NCBI RefSeq assembly: GCF_019331775.1
Contig: NZ_JAHBBD010000020.1
Coordinates: forward strand, 1-52,546
Direction of reading: 5' to 3'
From: Bifidobacterium phasiani
GTDB taxonomy: Bacteria > Actinomycetota > Actinomycetes > Actinomycetales > Bifidobacteriaceae
DNA length: 52,546 nt
Shown here: positions 40,263 to 48,156 of the stretch, piece by piece
How the letters are laid out: each line of letters starts with the position of its first letter
Numbering within the stretch: the stretch's first letter is position 1
Position numbers and translations under genes: made by a program
Notes under the pieces: generated by a model
Told to the model about the DNA's origin: nothing
What the model saw: the letters and a program-made list of their open reading frames with translations, nothing else
Databases searched by the model: none

Positions 40263-40586
40263 GGGTGGGGCTCCTTTCTGCGATGCCGTGGCGCGGGTGC
40301 GGCGGGCGGCGCCCGGCATGCCGCGTCGTCGCGCGGTTCCTGAGCGCCTGCGCCCAAGTTATTGGGCATTCTGTCTAGACATAATACCGATATCATATTG
40401 GACGCCGTGCCTGGAGGAAGGGGTGGTTCGCTGAGGGCGGCAACGCCGCGCGACGCCGCGTCCTTCGGCGTTTCCGCAGGCGGGCACGGTACCATGGTGC
40501 GACAACACGGGGCGGTCCCGGGGAGGCGGGCCGCCGTCCGGGCGGCGTCGGCGCAACGGCGGCGCGATGACGATGAGGAGGTTGTC
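40263..40586. other. Divergent control region, TetR gene / acetyltransferase
   Basis: A 324-bp region with an AT-rich patch (about 40358-40405) in otherwise very GC-rich DNA. The patch holds the 18-bp palindrome at 40368-40385 and TAATAC/CATATT elements that could serve promoters in either direction, though I could not fix hexamers. A GAGGAGG site for the acetyltransferase is near 40575. Confidence 0.5.
40368..40385. promoter_or_regulatory. Probable TetR operator
   Basis: ATTCTGTCTAGACATAAT is an 18-bp palindrome with one mismatched pair and a perfect 10-bp core TGTCTAGACA. It lies 105 bp from the TetR start and 201 bp from the acetyltransferase start, between the divergent genes. Confidence 0.6.
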
Positions 40587-41234
40587 ATGACGGTACCGCG
40601 GCAGGTTCTGGACCGGATGCAGTCCGGGGACGTCTACCTGTGCGACGACGAGGAGATGCTCGCCGCGCAGCGCGCGCAGATGGAGCTGCTCTACGACTTC
40701 AACGCGACCCGGCCGGGCGAGATGGACCGGCGGATGACGCTGGCGCGCCGGCTGCTGGGCTTCGTCGGCGAGGGCGCGTACATCGAGCCGCCGCTGCACG
40801 CCAACTGGGGGTGCAACACCAGCGTCGGCAACCGGTTCTACGCGAACTTCAACCTCACGCTGGTCGACGACGGCACGATCACGATCGGCGACGACGTGAT
40901 GCTCGGGCCGAACGTGACCATCGTGACCACCGGCCATCCGATCCGACCCGACCTGCGCCGCGCGCCGACGATCACCCAGTTCTCGCTGCCGGTCTCGATC
41001 CACGACGGCGTGTGGATCGGCGCGGGCGCGACGATCCTGCCGGGCGTGACGATCGGCGAGAACAGCGTGATCGGCGCGCACTCGCTGGTGACCAAGGACG
41101 TCCCGGCCAACGTCGTCGCCTACGGCAACCCCTGCCGCGTGGTGCGCGAGATCGATGGGCGCGACGACGTGTACTACTGGCGCGACCGGCGCATCAACCC
41201 GCCGTTCGACGTGGTCCCGGAGCCGGGGCGGTAG
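40587..41234 (+). CDS. Maltose/galactoside O-acetyltransferase-type hexapeptide enzyme
   Basis: 215 residues; ATG 40587 after GAGGAGG. The N-terminal Mac domain (MQSGDVYLCDDEEMLAAQRAQMELLYDFNAT) precedes a left-handed beta-helix: NWGCNTSVGNRFYANFNLTLVDDG, IGDDVMLGPNVTIVTTGHP with the catalytic His, and VWIGAGATILPGVTIGENSVIGAHSLVTKDVPA. It matches LacA/Maa acetyltransferases, which move acetyl from acetyl-CoA to sugar hydroxyls, usually as a detoxifying or tailoring step. The natural acceptor is uncertain. It is probably controlled by the divergent TetR. Confidence 0.9.
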   Translation: MTVPRQVLDRMQSGDVYLCDDEEMLAAQRAQMELLYDFNATRPGEMDRRMTLARRLLGFVGEGAYIEPPLHANWGCNTSVGNRFYANFNLTLVDDGTITIGDDVMLGPNVTIVTTGHPIRPDLRRAPTITQFSLPVSIHDGVWIGAGATILPGVTIGENSVIGAHSLVTKDVPANVVAYGNPCRVVREIDGRDDVYYWRDRRINPPFDVVPEPGR

Positions 41235-41319
41235 CTCGCGGGCGGAGCGGAGGCGGGCGGCGGTCCGCGGCGCGTTCGCCGTGCGGCTCGCGCTCGTCCC
41301 GCTCGTCGTGTCCGCCGGA

Positions 41320-42585
41320 CTACCGCTCCGCGTCGCGGCTGTCGTCGTCGCGCTCCTCGCGTTCGCCGGGGTCGCCGCCGATCGACAGCGACGCCTTGAC
41401 CAGCAGCGTCGCGGCCTCCACCAGATGCCGCCGGTCCTCGTCCGACAGCCCGGCGAAGGTGCCGAGCATCGCCGCGACCTGCTTCGGGCCGACGTCCCGC
41501 AGTCCCAGCAGCCCCTTGCGCTCGCTGGCGCCGAGCACCGCGAACAGCGCGTCGACCGCGCGCTCGCGCTGCTCCGCGCTCATGCCCGCCAGCCACTGGT
41601 TCAGCGAGCGGTTGAAGTACCGGGAGCTCGCGGACACGCCCGGCGCCTCGACGAACGCGTCGCCGCGGACCCGCCAGGAGAAGGCCAGATGCTGCATCAG
41701 GCCCCACTCGTTCGAGCGCACCACGCGGCACGGCTCCGGGGTCTCCAGGATCATGCCGACGATCGAGGTCTCCGGTACGATCTTGACCACGCGATCGGCG
41801 ACCGCGCGGTACTCCTCGCCGGCCACGACCTCATCCGGGAACCCCGGGCCGTCCAGCGAGTAGACGCGGCGGATGCGCGCGCGGACCTCGTCGTCCGCGT
41901 GCATCGCCGCGTACACCGCGAGGTTCCCGCCCTTCGAATGGCCCAGCAGGATCAGGTCGCCGCGCCACAGGCCGGCCACATGCGCCACGTATTCGGCGGC
42001 CGAGCGCTGCGCCGGCACCGGGTATTGGAAGGCCATGTTGAAGTCCTCCTTCCAGCCGACGAACGAGGTGTCGGTACCGCGGAAGGCGACGGCCAGCGTG
42101 CCGTCGGGCAGCAGCATCGTCATCGCGGCGAACTGCGTCTGGTCCTCCTCGCTGAACCGCTCCCGCACGCCGCCGACGCGGATCGGCGCGAACCGCGGAT
42201 TGGCGGCCGCCCCGGCGAACAGGGCCTCGGTGAGCTCCGGGTCGGCCAGGCCGGTGTAGCCGGCGTCGTGCGCGAAGTCGCCGCCGTCGAGCGCCGCGTA
42301 GGCGTCGGCCAGCGTGACGGCGGGGAACGGGGCTCGCAGCAGCGCGCGCAGCGCGCCGAGCATCGAGACGCCGGCGCGCTTCCGGTAGGACGGCAGGTCG
42401 CGCACGCGGGCGGCGAAGGTGCCGTGGCGTTCGAGCGCCGTCTCCAGCGTGGGGACGGCCGCGGGCATGCGCTGGTAGGCGAGCGAGGCCAGGACCAGCG
42501 CGTCCACGTCGTTGAACGGCCGCTCGTCGAACGAGGCGGTGCGCCGGCTCACGTAGTCGATGATGTTGCCAGTCGAGTTCGCCAT
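41320..42585 (-). CDS. Mbeg1-like (DUF2974) alpha/beta-hydrolase
   Basis: 421 residues from ATG 42585 (ATG 42603 is in frame and possible; no strong ribosome site for either). N-terminal NIIDYVSRRTASFDERPFNDVDALVLASLAYQR is the DUF2974 start. AVAFRGTDTSFVGWKEDFNMAF and ILLGHSKGGNLAVYAA (nucleophile Ser near residue 217) mark a lipase-like alpha/beta-hydrolase. SLDGPGFPDE and a late His are consistent with the triad. No signal peptide, so it is cytoplasmic. Proteins of this family are widespread in gut Firmicutes and Actinobacteria, with no proven substrate. The tail is charged (GEREERDDDSRDAER). Confidence 0.82.
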   Translation of the reverse strand: MANSTGNIIDYVSRRTASFDERPFNDVDALVLASLAYQRMPAAVPTLETALERHGTFAARVRDLPSYRKRAGVSMLGALRALLRAPFPAVTLADAYAALDGGDFAHDAGYTGLADPELTEALFAGAAANPRFAPIRVGGVRERFSEEDQTQFAAMTMLLPDGTLAVAFRGTDTSFVGWKEDFNMAFQYPVPAQRSAAEYVAHVAGLWRGDLILLGHSKGGNLAVYAAMHADDEVRARIRRVYSLDGPGFPDEVVAGEEYRAVADRVVKIVPETSIVGMILETPEPCRVVRSNEWGLMQHLAFSWRVRGDAFVEAPGVSASSRYFNRSLNQWLAGMSAEQRERAVDALFAVLGASERKGLLGLRDVGPKQVAAMLGTFAGLSDEDRRHLVEAATLLVKASLSIGGDPGEREERDDDSRDAER

Positions 42586-43042
42586 GTCATGCCATCCCGT
42601 CATGCCGTGTCGTCGTTCCGTCGGAGCCGGCCGTGCCGTGTGCCGCGGCGCCCGGCCGTGTCGTGTCGCCGCGCCGCCCGGCCACGTCGCGTCGTACCAC
42701 CGTGCCGTCGCGTCGTACCACCGTGCCGTACCACCGTGCCGTACCACCGTGCCGCCGCGTGCCGTCGCGCCGGAACGCCGTGCCGTCCGGCGGGGCGCCG
42801 ATCGCCGTCGGTCGCGCGGGGCCGGTCCCCGCCCTGCCACCATGATAACGAGCGGCGGCTTGGTTCCGTCGTTCGCCACGGTGCCACGGGTCGAGGGCGC
42901 GAGTCCGGCGCCGTCAAGGGGTTCCCGCGCCGCACGGGGCCATGGCCGCGCCGTGCTACGATGCCGGAGGAACCGCGCACGGCGGTTCCCGGACGAGGGA
43001 GCCGTACCCGGACAGCGACAAGACGGCCGAGAAGGATGGACG
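42586..43042. other. Gap between divergent hydrolase and GNAT genes
   Basis: A 457-bp gap with no supported gene. It contains nested tandem repeats (42686-42753) and GC-rich sequence before the GNAT ribosome site (GAAGGA near 43031). I see no clear promoter hexamers. Confidence 0.45.
42686..42753. repeat. Nested 21-bp and 13-bp tandem repeats
   Basis: Two identical 21-bp units (42686-42706 and 42707-42727), each GTCGCGTC plus GTACCACCGTGCC, are followed by two further identical copies of the last 13 bp (42728-42740 and 42741-42753). GTACCACCGTGCC is thus present four times, unmutated, which suggests recent expansion. Confidence 0.85.
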
Positions 43043-43732
43043 ATGAGCGGTGCGGAATGGTCGGAGGCCGGGGCGGCGGATGGCGGCCGGCCGGCGGCGG
43101 ACGTCGCGGCGGACGGCGGCGTGACGCTCGGCCGTACGACGGCGAAGAATATGACGGACGATGCCGCGCGCCACTGCGCGATGCGTTGCGGAGTGGCGGC
43201 CGATGGCGCGGCGGACGGCGACCTGTCGCTGCGGCGTTGCGACGAGGGCGACGTGGCGGCGCTCTGCGCGATCGGCGCCGAGACGTTCCGCGACACCTTC
43301 GCCGACACCAGCGCGGCGGACGACATGGCCGCGTACCTGCGCGACGCGTACGCCGGGCCGGTGATCCTCGCCGAGCTGCGCACCGCCGGCAGCGAGTTCT
43401 ACCTGGCGTATCGCGGCGCCGAACCGGCCGGGTTCCTCAAGCTCAACTTCGGCGCCGCCCAGAACGAGGACATGGGCCCGGGCATGATGGAGATCGAACG
43501 CCTCTACGTGCGCGTCGGACACAAGCGCCACGGCGTCGGCGGCATGATGATGCGGTTCGCGCTGGACCGCGGCCGCGCGGAGGGCTGCCGGGGCGCGTGG
43601 CTGGGCGTCTGGGAGCACAACGAGCCGGCGAAGGCGTTCTACACGCGCATGGGGTTCGCGTTCATCGGCAGCCACGTGTTCACCGTGGGCTCCGACGACC
43701 AGACCGACCTGCTGATGTCGCGCATGTACTGA
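43043..43732 (+). CDS. GNAT-family N-acetyltransferase
   Basis: 229 residues from ATG 43043 (GAAGGA upstream). About 55 low-complexity residues precede the GNAT fold: LSLRRCDEGDVAALCAIGAETFRDTFAD, then EIERLYVRVGHKRHGVGGMMMRFALDRGR (acetyl-CoA loop R/Q-x-x-G-x-G/A as HKRHGVGG), then GAWLGVWEHNEPAKAFYTRMGFAFIGSHVF. It resembles PhiN1/YjcF-type small-molecule or protein-alanine acetyltransferases (TF-F-x-D-T-F entry motif). The acceptor is unknown. An in-frame ATG at 43151 (MTDDAARH) could be the start if the extension is not translated. Confidence 0.82.
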   Translation: MSGAEWSEAGAADGGRPAADVAADGGVTLGRTTAKNMTDDAARHCAMRCGVAADGAADGDLSLRRCDEGDVAALCAIGAETFRDTFADTSAADDMAAYLRDAYAGPVILAELRTAGSEFYLAYRGAEPAGFLKLNFGAAQNEDMGPGMMEIERLYVRVGHKRHGVGGMMMRFALDRGRAEGCRGAWLGVWEHNEPAKAFYTRMGFAFIGSHVFTVGSDDQTDLLMSRMY

Positions 43733-43888
43733 CCGGACGCGGCGTGGATCGGGGCGCCGGCCGGGGTGCGGACCGGGCCGTCCGCGTCGTCGCCGGCCGA
43801 CGGCGGGCGGGTGCCGGGCCGTGCGGCGGGGCCGCCCGTGTCGGCGGCGAAAGGCGTGCTACTGTAGTCCGACAGAGCTGGACTGGCT
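43733..43888 (+). promoter_or_regulatory. Promoter region of the guanidinium exporter
   Basis: GC-rich, with a weak extended -10-like TGCTACTGT near 43858-43866 that would start a transcript just before the riboswitch. No good -35 is visible, so the position is tentative. Confidence 0.35.
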
Positions 43889-43930
43889 CCCGGACGATGG
43901 TCAAGTACCCGGTGTGCGACAAGACTTGCC
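43889..43930 (+). ncRNA. Guanidine-III riboswitch (ykkC-III)
   Basis: The leader reads CCGGACGATGGTCAAGT, then ACCCGG, then a loop and GACAAGACTTGCC, closely matching the ykkC-III consensus (CCGGACGA-GG, GUACCCGG, GACAAGAC). CCGG (43890-43893) pairs with CCGG (43909-43912). CAAGT (43902-43906) pairs with ACTTG (43924-43928), and GG/CC extends this as the pseudoknot with T901 bulged. The ribosome site AAGGA begins at 43931, directly after the pseudoknot, so guanidine binding would control access to it. This fits the exporter gene downstream. Confidence 0.85.
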
Positions 43931-43943
43931 AAGGAAAACCATC

Positions 43944-44258
43944 ATGTCATGGATCGTATTGATCGTCTCCGGCGTCTTCGAGTCGGTGTGGGCGATCGCG
44001 CTGGATCACATCGAGGGGCTGGGCAGGCCCCTGCCGATCGTGCTGTTCGTGGTCGGGCTGGTCGCCAGCATGGCCGGCCTCGCCTTCGCGATGCGCGACA
44101 TCAGCGCCGGCACCGCGTATTCGATCTGGGTCGCCATCGGCGCGTCGATCACGGTGTGCTACGGCATGCTGACGGGCGCCGAATCGTTCTCCTGGGTCAA
44201 GGTGCTGCTGCTCATGGGGCTGATCGGCTGCGTCATCGGCCTCAAGCTCGTGTCGTGA
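43944..44258 (+). CDS. gdx: Guanidinium exporter, small multidrug resistance family
   Basis: 104 residues with four membrane helices, the standard SMR length. MSWIVLIVSGVFESVWAIALDHIEGL carries the essential Glu (E13) of helix 1, and GTAYSIWVAIGASITVCYGML is the helix 3 signature. The GVFESVWA context marks the Gdx (formerly SugE) branch rather than EmrE-type drug pumps. Gdx exchanges protons for guanidinium. The guanidine-III riboswitch directly upstream supports this function independently. ATG 43944 follows AAGGA. It forms a single-gene detoxification unit. Confidence 0.9.
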   Translation: MSWIVLIVSGVFESVWAIALDHIEGLGRPLPIVLFVVGLVASMAGLAFAMRDISAGTAYSIWVAIGASITVCYGMLTGAESFSWVKVLLLMGLIGCVIGLKLVS

Positions 44259-44417
44259 CCCCGCCCTGCCCCGTGCCCCCGTCGCGAACCGCCGCCGTTA
44301 CGCCATCGCCGCGCCGCACGCCCACAGCGTAAGGGTGGCGGCGTATGGCGTTTCGCGGGAATTGCGGCAATGATGGAGGTGACATCGACGAGCGCGCGCA
44401 ACGCAGGAAGGTGACCC

Positions 44418-46025
44418 ATGACCGACGAAACCACCAGCATTCCCGGAGGTACCGATCGCGCCGAGGCGGCCGGCGGCTCGCGGCCCGCCACGCCGCCGCC
44501 GGCCCCGCCGCGGTCCGCCGGTTCGCAGCCGGCCGGCCAGCAGCCGGACCGGTCGCAGCCCGCGGTCCCGCAGCAGTCCGCGGTCCCGCAGCCCGACGCG
44601 TCGCCGGCCGAGGCGTTCCGCATCGAGCACGACTCGCTGGGCGAGCTGCGCGTGCCGGCCGACGTGTACTGGGGCATCAACACCCAGCGCGCCATCGGCA
44701 ACTTCCCGGTCTCCGGCATCACCGACTCGCAGCACCCGAGCCTGATCCGCTCGTACGCGACCATCAAGCGCGCCTGCGCCGAGGCCAACGACGAGCTCGG
44801 CCTGCTCGACCACCGGCGCGCCCGGCTCATCGAGGACGCCTGCCTGGAGATCGAGCGCGGCGGGCTGGCCGACCAGTTCCCCGTCGACGTGCTGCAGGGC
44901 GGTGCCGGAACCTCGACGAACATGAACGTCAACGAGGTCGTCGCGAACCGCGCGCTGGAGCTGGCCGGGCGCCCGCGCGGCGACTACGCGACGATCCACC
45001 CCAACGACCACGTCAACCATTCGCAGTCGACGAACGACACGTACCCGGCCGCCTGCAAGCTCGCCATCGTGGACGCGCTCGGGCCGCTGACGGCCGAATG
45101 CCGCCGCCTGGCGCGCGCGTTCCACGACCTGGCCGACAGGCACGTCAACGACGTGACGATCGGACGCACCCAGCTGCAGGACGCCGTGCCGATGACCTTC
45201 GGCCAGGAGTTCCACACCTTCGCCTCGTTCCTCAAGATGGACGTCGCCGCGCTGGAGGAGCTGGTCCCGAAGCTGACCGTGCTCAATCTCGGCGGCACCG
45301 CCATCGGCACCGGCATCTGCGCCGACCTGCGCTTCCGCGAGAAGGCGCACGAGCGGCTGGCGGCGATCACCGGGCTGCCGATCACGGCCGCGCCCGACCC
45401 GTTCGCCGCGGTCACCGACATGAGCGCGTACATCGCGGCCTCCGCCGCGCTCAAGAACCTCGCCATCCACCTCAAGAAGGCGGCTGATGACCTGCGGTTG
45501 CTGAACTCCGGGCCGCGCTCGGGATTCGGCGACCTGCGCGTGCCGCCGCGCCAGGCCGGCTCGAGCATCATGCCCGCGAAGGTGAACCCGGTGATCCCCG
45601 AATGCGTGGACCAGTGCTGCTTCGTGATCTTCGGCATCGACGTGACCGTGAACTGGGCGGCCGCCGAGGGCCAGCTGCAGCTCAACGCCTTCGACCCGGT
45701 GATGACGCACGAGATCCTGACCGGCATGGAGCTGATGGACAACGCGATGCAGGTCTTCCGCCGGAACTGCATCGAAGGCATCGAGGTGAACCGCGAGACC
45801 GGCCGGCGCTACGCGGAGGGCTCGCCGTCCATCTCGGCGGCGCTCAACGCCGAGATCGGCTACGAGCGCGCCGCCGCGATCGCCAAGGAGGCCGTGGCCG
45901 ACGGGCGCACCGTCCGCGAGGTCGCCGGCGAGCGCACCGACATCCCCGAGGACCAGCTGGACGCCCTGCTCGACCCGATCGCGCTGTCCCGCCGTCTGGG
46001 CCAGACCTGCCGCGAGCGCCGATAG
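44418..46025 (+). CDS. aspA: Aspartate ammonia-lyase (aspartase)
   Basis: 535 residues; ATG 44418 after GGAAGG. About 65 Pro/Ala/Gln-rich residues not seen in typical aspartases (468-480 residues) precede the enzyme. IEHDSLGELRVPADVYWGINTQRAIGNFPVSG, LQGGAGTSTNMNVNEVVANRA, HPNDHVNHSQSTNDTYP, GRTQLQDAVPMTFGQEF and the flexible catalytic loop GSSIMPAKVNPV follow in the fumarase/aspartase order. NTQRA..NF..SG favours aspartase over fumarase. It deaminates L-aspartate to fumarate and ammonia. No transporter or regulator is adjacent. The extension could affect assembly of the tetramer, but nothing in the sequence shows how. Confidence 0.9.
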   Translation: MTDETTSIPGGTDRAEAAGGSRPATPPPAPPRSAGSQPAGQQPDRSQPAVPQQSAVPQPDASPAEAFRIEHDSLGELRVPADVYWGINTQRAIGNFPVSGITDSQHPSLIRSYATIKRACAEANDELGLLDHRRARLIEDACLEIERGGLADQFPVDVLQGGAGTSTNMNVNEVVANRALELAGRPRGDYATIHPNDHVNHSQSTNDTYPAACKLAIVDALGPLTAECRRLARAFHDLADRHVNDVTIGRTQLQDAVPMTFGQEFHTFASFLKMDVAALEELVPKLTVLNLGGTAIGTGICADLRFREKAHERLAAITGLPITAAPDPFAAVTDMSAYIAASAALKNLAIHLKKAADDLRLLNSGPRSGFGDLRVPPRQAGSSIMPAKVNPVIPECVDQCCFVIFGIDVTVNWAAAEGQLQLNAFDPVMTHEILTGMELMDNAMQVFRRNCIEGIEVNRETGRRYAEGSPSISAALNAEIGYERAAAIAKEAVADGRTVREVAGERTDIPEDQLDALLDPIALSRRLGQTCRERR

Positions 46026-46068
46026 CGGCGGCGGACCCGGAAAGACCGGAGGCGCCGGGCCCTGAGCT

Positions 46069-46180
46069 GCCTGGGCTGGATTGCCTGAGCTGGATTGCCT
46101 GGGCCGGATTGTCTGAGCTGATCCGCCCGAGCTGATCCGCCCGAGCCGTTTCGCCGGGGCCGAATCGCCTGGACCAAGGC
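46069..46180. repeat. 14-bp tandem repeat, eight copies
   Basis: Eight head-to-tail 14-bp units begin at 46069: GCCTGGGCTGGATT, GCCTGAGCTGGATT, GCCTGGGCCGGATT, GTCTGAGCTGATCC, GCCCGAGCTGATCC and three more decayed. The unit is not a multiple of three. Confidence 0.85.
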
Positions 46181-46221
46181 GCTGGAGCCCCGGCATGTCG
46201 GTGCCCCTCACTTCACCCAAC

Positions 46222-46293
46222 GCACAATGTGTATATGGCCCGGCGTGTCGCGCAATCGAACCGGTTCGCCGCGTATGATTCTGCACATTGTGC
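46222..46293. repeat. Inverted pair of GCACAATGTG sites
   Basis: GCACAATGTGT (46222-46232, preceded by AAC) and GCACATTGTGC (46283-46293, followed by GTGTGG) lie 61 bp apart in opposite orientation, between the two tandem arrays. Confidence 0.6.
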
Positions 46294-46302
46294 GTGTGGG
46301 TT

Positions 46303-46448
46303 GATGCATCCGGGCGTTTTGCGCGCGACGCATCTGGGCGTTTCGCGCGCGATGGGGCTGGGCGTTTTGCGCGCTATGGGCGGTAAGGCATTTGCATGCG
46401 ACGGGCGGCGGGGCATATGGCGCGCGATGCGGCGGGCATATGGCGCGC
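46303..46448. repeat. 24-bp tandem repeat, about six copies
   Basis: Three 24-bp units (46303-46374) such as GATGCATCCGGGCGTTTTGC followed by GCGC are followed by three diverged 23-26-bp units (46375-46448) ending in GCATATGGCGCGC. All keep a G(A/C)TGxxxC start and a GCGCGC end. Confidence 0.75.
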
Positions 46449-46535
46449 GATGGCGGCCGGGGCATCCGCGCGTAATGGCGATCGGATGCTACGGCGCGGA
46501 TGGCCCCGCGCCATAGCCCCGGCCCGCCGCCAGCC

Positions 46536-47984
46536 TCAGCTGGCGCGGGTCGGATCCTTCTGCAGCCCCAGGAAGATCAGCGCGAGCACCAGCAGGATCG
46601 CGATCGAGAGCACGCCGAGCGAGGCGTCGCCGGTCAGCGACGTGGTCGTGGCCACCAGGAACGTGCCCAGCACCGACGCGGTCTTGCCGAAGATGTCGTA
46701 GAAGCCGTAGTACTCGTTCGCGCGGTCCTTCGGGATGATCTTGCCGTAGTACGAGCGCGACAGCGCCTGGATGCCGCCCTGGAACATGCCGACCAGCACC
46801 GCGAGGATCCAGAACTCGACCGCGCTTTTGAGGAAGAACGCGGCGAACATCACGATGCACAGGTAGGCGACGACCGCCGCGACGATCATCGGCTTGGCGC
46901 CGAACCGGCCGGCCAGCCGCCCGTACAGGATCGCGCACGGGAACGCCACGAACTGCGTGACCAGCAGCGCGACGACCAGCTGCGTCGAGTCGATGCCCAG
47001 CTGCGTGCCGTACGAGGTCGACATCGAGATCACCGTGTTCACCGCGTCGATGTAGAAGAAGAACGCCAGCATGAACAGCAGCAGCGGCTTGTTCGCGGCG
47101 ATGCTGCGGAAGGTACCCGCCAGCTCGCGGAACGTGCCGCGCACCGCCTCGGCCGTGTGGTCGGCGGTCGTGCGGTAGTGCACCTGCCGGTAGCTGCGCA
47201 GCAGCGGGACCGTGAACGCCACCCACCAGGCGGCCGTGATCACGAACGAGATGCGCGTGCAGGCCGCGGTGTCCAGCCCCGGCAGCGACGGGCCGGCGAA
47301 GATCAGCGCGATGCACGCGATGAACGGGATCGTCGAGCCCACGTAGCCCCACGCGTACCCGTGCGACGACACCTTGTCCATCCGCTCGTTCGACGTCGTG
47401 TCGATGAGCATCGAGTCGTAGAACGTCAGCGAGCCGTTCAGGCCGATCGTCGCCAGCACGTACACGACCAGGAACGCCAGCCACCCCAGCGGCAGCGCCA
47501 TCCCCAGGCACATCACCACGCCGGTCAGGAAGAACCCGAGGAAGAACCTGACCTTCATGCCCTGCACGTCGGCGATCGAGCCGAGGATCGGCATGAGCAG
47601 CGCGATCACCAGCGACGCGACGGTCTGCGCGTAGCCCCACGTCGAGACGATGTTGCCCTGCCCGGCGGCCTCCAGCAGCGAGTCCGCGTAGATCGGCACC
47701 ACCGCGGTCGACAGCAGCACGAACGCCGAGTTGCCCACGTCGTACATGATCCACCGCTTCTCCCGCGCGGTGAGCCGGCCGGCCGGCTGCACCGGGAACT
47801 CGCCGGTCGACAGGGCCTCCGGCGCCTCCAGCCCCTTGGCGGCCGAGGACTGTGCGGCCGGCGAGGCCTGCACGTCCGGAGATGCCTGCGGCGTGCGCGC
47901 GGCCGGCGCGGACTGCGGCGCGCCGCCGGCCCCCGTCGTCGTGGCGGCATCCCCCGTGGTCTGGCTGTGTGCGTTATGCGACAT
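46536..47984 (-). CDS. UMF1-family MFS transporter
   Basis: 482 residues; ATG 47984 after AAAGGAG. A low-complexity N-terminus (about 65 residues) precedes ARE-K-RWIMYDVGNSAFVLLSTAVVPIYADSLL, the UMF1/Atg22-like signature (YDxxNSAF). About twelve helices follow, including LVIALLMPILGSIADVQGMKVRFFLGF (motif-A-like loop) and STSYGTQLGIDSTQLVVALLVTQFVAFPCAILYGRLAGRFGAKP. In yeast the related Atg22 exports amino acids from the vacuole; bacterial members have no established substrate. It is convergent with aspA and divergent from the TPR gene. Confidence 0.87.
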   Translation of the reverse strand: MSHNAHSQTTGDAATTTGAGGAPQSAPAARTPQASPDVQASPAAQSSAAKGLEAPEALSTGEFPVQPAGRLTAREKRWIMYDVGNSAFVLLSTAVVPIYADSLLEAAGQGNIVSTWGYAQTVASLVIALLMPILGSIADVQGMKVRFFLGFFLTGVVMCLGMALPLGWLAFLVVYVLATIGLNGSLTFYDSMLIDTTSNERMDKVSSHGYAWGYVGSTIPFIACIALIFAGPSLPGLDTAACTRISFVITAAWWVAFTVPLLRSYRQVHYRTTADHTAEAVRGTFRELAGTFRSIAANKPLLLFMLAFFFYIDAVNTVISMSTSYGTQLGIDSTQLVVALLVTQFVAFPCAILYGRLAGRFGAKPMIVAAVVAYLCIVMFAAFFLKSAVEFWILAVLVGMFQGGIQALSRSYYGKIIPKDRANEYYGFYDIFGKTASVLGTFLVATTTSLTGDASLGVLSIAILLVLALIFLGLQKDPTRAS

Positions 47985-48156
47985 CGTGAAACTCCTTTAC
48001 CACTGCCCATCCTAGGGGCTGGCTCCGAACGCCGCGTCCGGCGCGGTTGAACGCCGGATGAACAATCGCCCCGCCGGGCGTGCCGTCGATGCCGTCGATG
48101 CCGCCGCGCGGTCGTTACGATGGAGGAAGCACCATACCCGAGACAAGGAGGTCGCC

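Larger units (their letters stand above)
46026..46535. other. 510-bp repeat-rich gap between convergent aspA and UMF1 genes
   Basis: No gene is supported. It contains eight 14-bp tandem repeats (46069-46180), two GCACA-TGTG palindromes (46222 and 46283) and 24-bp tandem repeats (46303-46448). I see no ordinary terminator hairpin with a T tract. Confidence 0.6.
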
